Assembly (NCBI RefSeq): GCF_048771995.1
Contig: NC_133025.1
Span: forward strand, 372,001-436,000
Origin: Taeniopygia guttata
Taxonomy: Eukaryota > Chordata > Aves > Passeriformes > Estrildidae
Length of the DNA: 64,000 bases
Direction: 5' to 3'
Below are positions 35,001-44,000 of the stretch, piece after piece. The position numbers and the translations under genes are program-made. Position 1 is the stretch's first letter; each line of letters starts with the position of its first letter. Below the pieces are notes generated by a model that saw nothing but the letters and a program-made list of their open reading frames with translations, had not been told where the DNA came from and did no database searches.

Positions 35001-38000
35001 TGACACATCCCAGCTCTCTCTCCCAATCCCGGGACCCGAACGGGTGACAGTGGGAGACCCAAACTGGACTCATGCCACAGGGAGAAGCCTCCCAGGAGCA
35101 CCCCAAAAACCTCATCCCAAAAAACCTGACCCCAAAGCTCCCCTCCCGCCCCACCCCAAACCCAGCAGGCTCAGCATTCCCGGCCCAAGGGAGCCTCCTC
35201 CTTGATTTCCCAGCCCCATCACTTATTCCAGGAGCAGGGGTGGGCACTGGTTTGGGAGGGGGGGCACCACCCCCAGGCTCCCCCCCAGACCCGAGGGGTG
35301 ATGGCCCCAGCCCACAGGAATCTCCTTGATTCCACCATCCCACTTTTTTCTGGGAAATAATTGGGGCAGCAGTTTGGGGGGGCTTGGAGAGGGAGACCCC
35401 CCCACCCCCATTTCCACGGGAAGTGGCTGGGAGCAGTGTCTCCCAGTGAACTGGGATTTCTGGGATCAGCACGGGGGGCCTGTGCAAGGCGGGGATGAAT
35501 CCATCACATTCCACTGCCTTAAGCAAATCCATGAATTCTCCTTCGCCAGCACTTCCCTAATTCTCCTCCAGTCACTGCCCCCCCCCCCCCCACTAATTCT
35601 CTCTGTATCCCAAAAAAAGCGCATCTCTCCAGAGGATGGAGGGACTGATCCCCTCCCCATTCCCGGGTGTGCCCCTTCCCGAGTGGGGGGAAGGGCAAAC
35701 CCATCACCGGGAGCCGAAATTAGGTCTCGGAGCAGGGGGAGGGAATCAAAAAATTGGGGATTGGCGAGCGAGGGAATCGCTGCAGCTGGAGCAGCTGCGG
35801 CAGCCTGGGAATGCTGAGCGCCGGGAATGGCACCCCGGGAATGCTCGGGAAGGAGCCGGAGCTGGGGGAGCCCGGGGAAGGGCCAGGGCGGCTCCCAGCG
35901 CTCCCTGAGATTCCCCATCCCCGTTAAATCCCGCTCCTCATCCCGAACACATCCCACACCCCATCCCGGACATCCTGCTCCCCTTCCCAGCTGCATCCTG
36001 GAAAAAAGCATCCCCCGTGTCCCCTCCCTGGGCCACTGGAACGCCCAGATGCTCTGGAGCACTCCCAGCCATGAAATCTGGATGCTTCCCAGTGACAGAA
36101 CACTCCACTGGGCTGGAAATCCCAGGAAAAGCCCAAATTCTTTTGGGGTTCAGAGGTTTGAAGGCTCAGAATTCCCATGGGGACTGATCCTGGCACCCGG
36201 GGAAGGAGGGAGAGGGAGACAGGGATAACAGCTCAAAGAAGGAATTCCAGCCCACAAATTCCAGACCCTGCTCCAGCCTGGCTCCCTGGGAGGCACACCC
36301 CATTCCCACCCCCCAGCAAAGCTCTGGAACTGAGCTGGAGCTGTGGCCTGGAGGGAAGGAGCATCCCCCAGTTAATCCCAGATCCCAGATTAAAGGCTGG
36401 GAATACAACAGGAAAAATCTCCTTAGGCTGGAAAATGCCAATTTGGGAACTTCAAGCCAAAAATGTCAATTTTCCATCTCCTCCTGCATTTCCTTTCCCA
36501 AAGGAAGTTTTGGGGTGGTTTCATCCCACTAGAGCCGGTGCCCAGCAGGGATCGGGATCGGGATCAGGGGTGCCAAACCCATCCCACCCCTCAAACCCCA
36601 AATCATCCCAAACCGCAGCACTCAGCCCCGCCGCCCCCAGGGAAGGGACCCCCACTCCTGCTGGGAATTGCACTGGGATTACGGCACAGGGTGCTCCTGA
36701 AATGTGGTGTCAGGGATTTCTAGGAGCTTTTCTTCCTGAGGATGATGCAGGATGCTTTGGGATGCCACGGAATGGTGCAGGATGCTGTGGAGGACTGTGG
36801 GATGCTCTGGAATTTTAGGGGATGCTCTGGGATGCTGGGGAATGCACTTAGGGCTAGGGATCAGGCCCCAAACCTGGAGGAGGTGGAAGGGAGAAGCGGG
36901 AGGGAGGGATCCCGGGATCCAGGGAGTCACACAAGCAGGGATAGACAGGGATGCATGCAGGGATGCAGGCAGGGATCCAGAAGAGATGCAGGAGATCCAG
37001 GCAGGGATCCAGACAGGGAAACGGGCAGGATGCGGGCAGGGACAGGAGCTGGGAGATGAGCAGGGATGCAGGCAGGGATTGTGCAGGGATCCAGGCAGGG
37101 ATCCAGGCTGGGGGATGAGCAGGGATGCAGCAGGAGAAGCTGGGCTTGTGCTCCAGCCCCCCGGCTCCCAGTGCCCGGAGCTGGGACTGGGGCTGCAGCT
37201 CCTGCTCTGGCTCCCGCCCGGCGCTGCCGTGCCCAGAATTCCAAGCAGGCTCAGCCCAGCCCAGATGCCAGGCGGACACTCCAGGAAGACAAGCCAGGCT
37301 TTATTCCCTGCTCCATCCCAGCCTGGCAAAGGCCTCGGGACACAGACCCTGCTCTGTTCCACCCCCAGCATCCCGGGATGCAGCGCCGGGAATGGCACAG
37401 GCACTGTGGAGCATCCCAGGAATGGCACAGGCACTGTGGAACATCCCGGGAATGGCACAGGCACTGTGGAACATCCCGGGAATGGCACAGGCACTGTGGA
37501 ACATCCCGGGATGCAGCACTGGGAATGGCACAGGCACTGTGGAACATCCCGGGAATGGCACAGGCACTGTGGAACATCCCGGGAATGGCACAGGCTCTAT
37601 GGAACATCCCGGGAATGGCACAGGCACTGTGGAACATCCTGGAATGGCACAGGCTCTGTGGAACATCCCAGGAATGGCACAGGCACTGAGGAACATCCCG
37701 GGATGCAGCACCGGGAATGTCACAGGTGCTGTGGAACATCCTGGAATGGCACAGGGACTGTGGAACATCCCGGGAATGCAGGGGCAGCTCTCCCAGCCCT
37801 GGGATTAGGGAGCAGGAGAAGGCAGCTCTCCCAGATTTTGCAGGGAAGGGAAGGAAGGGAAGGAAGGGAAGGAAGGGAGGTACAGCTCTTGCAGCCCCTG
37901 GATCAGGGAGGGAAAGGCAGCGCTGCAGCGCTTTGGGTGCTTTCCAAAATAGCTGCTACCGGGAAAAAAAACTGGGAAAGCAACCAAGGGCCTATGACAA

Positions 38001-41000
38001 ATCCTCCCTACGCAGCTCCCGGAGCCGCTGCCAGCCAGAGGCTCGGCCTATCCACAGGGATGTGCCAGAGGCACCGGCACCTCATGCTCCGAGGGGAAAA
38101 ACCACAAATTCTGGCTGACGGGAAGCTGCTCTGGAACACTCCCCGCTCCTTCTGAACCTTCTCGTGGAGAAGGGAAATCAGGGAGGGGTCCCTTGGGAAG
38201 GACAAACATCCCGGGATACACAGCAGGGATTACTGCTCCAACGCCACCCCTGGGGCAGCCAGACTGGGGGAGCCTGATCCCGATATCCCCCAAAACTGAT
38301 GCAGCTGCAGGGGGGCCGGTGTGGGGGTCCAAACAGCACATCCCAATGAATCCCACAGAATCCCAGCGCTGGGATGTCGGGAACGGGGCTGACCCCAGGC
38401 CACGTGGGCAGCGAGCCGCCCCCCAACCCACAGAGCCCCGGCAAGGTGCGAGTTCCAGGGGGAGCCCCAGTCCCCAGTCCCGGGTGACTCACATTCCGCC
38501 GATGGAGACGGTGGCACAGGTGCGCTCCGAGAAGGCCGGGACGGTGTCGGTGGCGCTGCTGGCGGGGCGGATGTAATCCACGGAAACGTTCACCTGGAAT
38601 AGGGAATGGCTCAGTGACCCATCCCATCCCCATCCCATTCCCAGAGATTCCCAGGTGTCCCCAGAGATCCGTGGGGATCCCGAGGTGCGGCGGCACCGGC
38701 ATTCCCGGTTTATGGACGCGACATTCCCGGCAGGACAGGGGCACGGGAGCGGCGCTGCCTGCCCCGGCGGGGCTGTGCCACTGTGCCAGGCTGCTCCAGC
38801 CCCAGTGTCCAGCCTGGCCTTGGGCATTCCAGGGATCCAGGGGCAGCCCCAGCTGCTCTGGCAATCCCAGCCCAACCAGGAATTCCTCATTCCCAATCTC
38901 CCATCCATCCCTCTGGCAGTGGGGAGCCATTCCCTGTGTCCTGTCCCTGCAGGCCTTGTCCCCAGTCCCTCTGAGCTCTCCTGGAGCCCCTTCAGTCCCT
39001 GGAAGGTCTCTCTGGACCCTTCCCTCCTCCAGGCATCCCTCCCCAGCAGTTCCCAGCGTCACATCCCACAGCTGCAGGTGCCATTTCCATGAAAATTCCA
39101 CTCAGTCCCACGTCTCTGCTTCCCCAGGGAAGCTCCATCCTCGATGCTTTCCTGGTATCAGGAAATAGCTGGAATACCCCGAGGCTCTGGGGTGACACAG
39201 GGGTGACATGGGGGCGATGTGGGGATCTCTGGGGACATCCCAGTGCTGCGGCCTCAGGGCTGGACTTGGCCCCTCTGGACTTTTCCCACTCCCGTTCCCG
39301 TTCCTGCTCCCGTTCCGCATGGCCGGAGCCGCGCTGAGCCAAAGGCAGCCAGGCAGGCGAGGCAGGAGCATCCCTGAGCCCCTGCAAAGCCTCAGCTCAT
39401 CCCGAAAATCACTCATTAAACCAACATCAACATGCAAAAAGGGTCGGAGCTCTGGCAGGGCGCCGGAGCCGCGGCTGTTCCGTGCGGAGAGGGGCTCCGG
39501 CAGGGAAGAGCCAATTAAGGGGAGCGGTTACAGCGATTCCCCGCAGCAAAGCTCCCGTCGGAACCACTGGAGGGGAAAAAGAGACGCCGATTACTCCGAG
39601 AGGCAGGTTGGGAATTCAGCTGCTCCAGGGCTTCCGAGATGTCTGGCTCAGGAGCGGCCGGCGTGGGAAACACCTGGCTCGGGATGCGGCACCGGGAACG
39701 GGAACGGCGGCGGCGGAGCAGCCGGGAGGGACAGGGGATCCCGGGGCTCGGGGATGGATCTGGGAGGAGTCAGGAGAGACTGGGATGGGATGGGATGGGA
39801 TGGGATGGGATGGGATGGGATGGGATGGGATGGGATGGGATGGGATCCATCGGATGGGGTGGGATGGGATCCATGGGATGGGATCCATGGGATGGGATCC
39901 ACGGGATGGGGTCGCCCCTCAACAGGAAAGCCCTGCATTGTGTCCCGCTGTATCCCACTGCATGGGATGTGCCCAGGGGCAGGAGTGCTCCGCAGAGGGA
40001 TCTGGACAGGTCGGATCTGTGGGATGCGGTTCCACAAGGCCAAGCGGAGCCCTGGCCCAGGGTGTGGCTGCCACTGGATTCCCAGAAGTGCTCAGGGCCA
40101 GGCTGGACACGGCTTGGAGCCATTGGGAGAGGGGCAGGTGTCCCTGCCATGGCAGGGCTGGAACCATTCCACGATTCCATGAAGTGCCATGTCCCCCCTT
40201 GGATCACACCAACCAACACGGAACACTCCAGACACGGAAAGCTGGGAAAGGCCCTGGGGTGCCGCTCAGCTGGAGGGACCCGGAGCTGCCGGGACAACGC
40301 CCGGGATCATCTGAGGCCAGGCCGGGCTCCGTGGGACACCAGACATGGCAGTGGCACCCCCACCACAGCTCCGGCACCGCGGAGCATTCCCGGGATCCAA
40401 GGGCGGCGTGCCCGTGGCGGGGCTGGGAAGGGCTGGGCTCGCAGGGACCCCCCGGCACCCCGGGGCTCTGCTCCCCCGGAGCAGCCGGGGCCGCGCCTGG
40501 GCGGCTTTCCAAGGTCAGCTGCAGTCAGGGTGGATTAAATCACTCCGGCAGCTCCGCTCCCGGGAGCGCATCCAGCCCGGAACGGCGGCACCGCACGGGC
40601 TCTGAGCGGCCACCGCCGCCAATGTCACCCACGGGGACCCGGCACCCACGGGGACCCGGCACCCATGGGGACCCGGCACCCCATGGGGACCCTGCACCCC
40701 ATAGAGACCCTGCACCCACGGGGACCCTGCACCCACAGGGACCCTGCACCCCATAGAGACCCTGCACCCCATAGAGACCCTGCACCCACGGGGAGCCTGC
40801 ACCCACAGGGACCCTGCATCCCACAGAGACCCTGCACCCACGGGGACCCGGCACCCACGGGGACCCTGCACCCACGGGGACCTGGCACCCACGGGGACCC
40901 TGCACCCCATAGAGACCCTGCACCCCATAGAGACCTGGCACCCACGGGGACCCGGCACCCACAGGGACCCTGCACCTCATAGAGACCCTGCACCCACGGG

Positions 41001-44000
41001 GACCCTGCACCCACGGGACCCGGCACCCACGGGGACCCGGCACCCACGGGGACCCGGCACCCCATGGGGACCCTGCACCCCATAGACACCCTGCACCCAC
41101 GGGGACCCGGCACTCATGGGGACCCTGCACCCCACAGAGACCCTGCACCCCATAGAGACCCTGCACCCCATAGACACCCTGCACCCACGGGGACCCTGCG
41201 CCCCATAGAGACCCTGCACCCACGGGGACCTGGCACCCCATAGAGACCCTGCACCCTATAGAGACTCTGCACCCCATAGACACCCTGCACCCACGGGGAC
41301 CCTGCACCCCATGGAGACCCGGCACCCACGGGGACCCGGCACCCACGGGGACCCTGCACCTCATAGAGACCCTGCACCCCATGGAGACCTGGCACCCACA
41401 GGGACCTGGCACCCACAGGGACCCTGCACCCCATAGAGACCCTGTACCCCATGGAGACCCTGCACCCACGGGGACCTGGCACCCACAGGGACCCTGCACC
41501 CACGGGGACCCGGCACCCACGGGGACCCTTCATCCACGGGGACCCGGCACCCCAGCACTCAGTGCCTGGGCTCACCAGCACAGAGTTGGGGGTGCCAGGA
41601 CACGGGGGGAACAGGATGGGGTCCCCAGGACGCGGCCCCTGGCCTCATCCCCAGCACCAGGGTCCCTGTGGGCTTGTTCCCAGCACACTGTTCCCAGGAT
41701 GGGGCTCCTGCCTCAGTGTCCCCACCACCAGGGTCCCAATGAAGCTGTCCCCAGGGTGTGGCCCCTGCCACCCTGTCCCAGCTGGTCCTGTTCCAGCTCC
41801 TGCCCCAGTCAGGGCTGGGGGGACACAATGGGACATTCCAGGCACACCCCCCAGGACCCCAGGCAGGAGGGACATGTCCCCATCCCGGGGGAAAAGCGGG
41901 GGCAGGGGGGGCTCATCCCGCCGGGAAGGGTCAGGAGCAGCCCCACCTTTGGGATGGGGAGGGCGGGGTGGGCTCGGGGCCGTGCCGGTGCCATTCCCCG
42001 CTATTCCCTCATCCCACGGGGGGCTCCGAGGGGCCGCGGGGACACGGGGGGGGCCGGGGGGCGACAGATGGGGGGTGGGTGGCAGCCCAGACCTGCCGGG
42101 ATAAAAATACCCCGCCCGCCCGCGGATCTCCCGGCCCGGCGGCGTCACCCGCTCCCGGGAATATTTTTACTTCCCTGGCAGCTCGTGCCGGGTGGAAGGG
42201 CCGGGGGGGCTGGGAAGGGGCTGCCGGGGGGCTCGGTGCCCCCCGAGTCCCTCCCGTGCCGGAGGAGGCTCCCGGAGGCCGGCGGGGCCGGGGGTGGGAG
42301 CAGGGACGTGCGGGATGCTCCCGGCGGGACGGGGGCTGCGGGAGGCGCGGCAGATCCAGGGAAGCGTTTTCCCTCCGGAGCAGCGATTTCCCTCCGGGGG
42401 CCGGCTCATCCCAGCCCCGCCACGCATCCTGCTGCGGGATTTCCTGGGAATGGCGAGCGGGAGCCGGCTCCGCTTCCCCGAACCCCTCCGCCTCTCCATC
42501 CTCCCATCACGCCTCTCGGAAAAGGCCGGGATGTGGAAAAGGGACGGTCCGCAGCAGCTCCCGGGAGCCTCCAGCGCCTCCGGCATCGCCGGGAGCGGAT
42601 CCAGCAGGATCCGAGGTCCCTCCTCCCTCCCGCTGCCGGAGGGGCCACGGAGACCCCCGGGGCAGGATTGACCTTGGAGCGGGATAACCACGGACGTGCC
42701 GGGCCGGGAAGCGGCGGGGGGAGGGCGATGGATGCAGGGGAAGGAGAAGCCCCTGAATTTGGGATCGCTGCACCGGGAGCAACCCCGTTCGCCCCTGCCC
42801 CCTCCCCGTGCCGGTCCAGCCCAGCCCACTGCAGCAGCCGCGGATTCCGAGCGCAATCCGGGCAGGAAAACTGCGCCCCGCGACAGCTCCGGCTCCGAGC
42901 AGCCAAATCCTCCCCGGCAGCCAAATCTGCCCAATTCCACACGTGGAAGCGGCGGGTGACGCGGCCGTCCCCGTGACGCTCCGGAGCATTCCCGGGAGCG
43001 CATTCCCGGATCCCGGATCCCGGATCCCGGCTCAGGCACGGCGCAGCTTCCCGAGGGACGCGACCCACCGTCCCCAGCCCCGGCTGCATCAGGAACTGGG
43101 ATCTTCCCAAACTCCCCCGGCACCGCTGCTGTGCCCAGCTCTCCCAGAGCTTCGCAGGAAAAACTGCCCGACATTCCAAAAATCCTCCAGTCTACCAAAG
43201 CCTTCCCTCTCCCCGGGACCGGGAGGGGGTTCCCAGGGAGGTTTTCCCTGGTCAAACCCATCCCTGTTTTATCCCAGCTCCGGTTCCCAGCGCTGCTGGC
43301 ACTGGGACTGCTGCTGTTGTAACCCCAAAAGGAGAATCCCTGGAAGGGACCAGAGAGCCGAATGCCCTGGAAAACCATCGGGAAACAACTCAGGGCTCTG
43401 GAGATGGGCAGCACTCCCGGCTGGAATCAGCCTTCACGAGAGGGATGGATGGGGAGGGAGGCTGGGAATGATGGGACACAGGGATGGGACACTGGGATGG
43501 GACAGGATGGGACACAGGGATGGGATACAGGGATGGGACAGGATGGGACACTGGGATGGGACAGGATGGGACACAGGGATGGGACACAGGGATGGGACAC
43601 AGATGGGACACAGGGATGGGACACGGGGATGGGACACAGATGGGACACTGGGACGGGACAGGATGGGACACTGGGATGGGACACAGGGATGGGACACGGG
43701 GATGGGACACAGATAGGACCCTGGGATGGGACACAGATGGGACACAGGGATGGGAGAGGATGGGACACAGATGGGACACAGATGGGACACTGGGATGGGA
43801 CACAGATGGGACACAGGACTGGACACGGGGCTGAGGCACAGGGATGGGATCCTGGGACACCCTAGGGAGCCCCTCCTTTCTTTCTTTCCCCCGAGCAGCT
43901 GGCAAGGACAGGGCAGCACCGCTTCCATGCACAGGGAATATTCATCCCGGAGCTCTCCCTTGCCGGCTCCCTCCATCCGAGCGATTAATCCCAGAGTTAA

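Noticed and set aside
42100-43025. Possible additional gene in the CpG-rich intronic segment
   Set aside because: A CpG-rich block with a TATA-like word, but no frame resembles a known protein and no splice set could be built. Listed only as a CpG-rich region.
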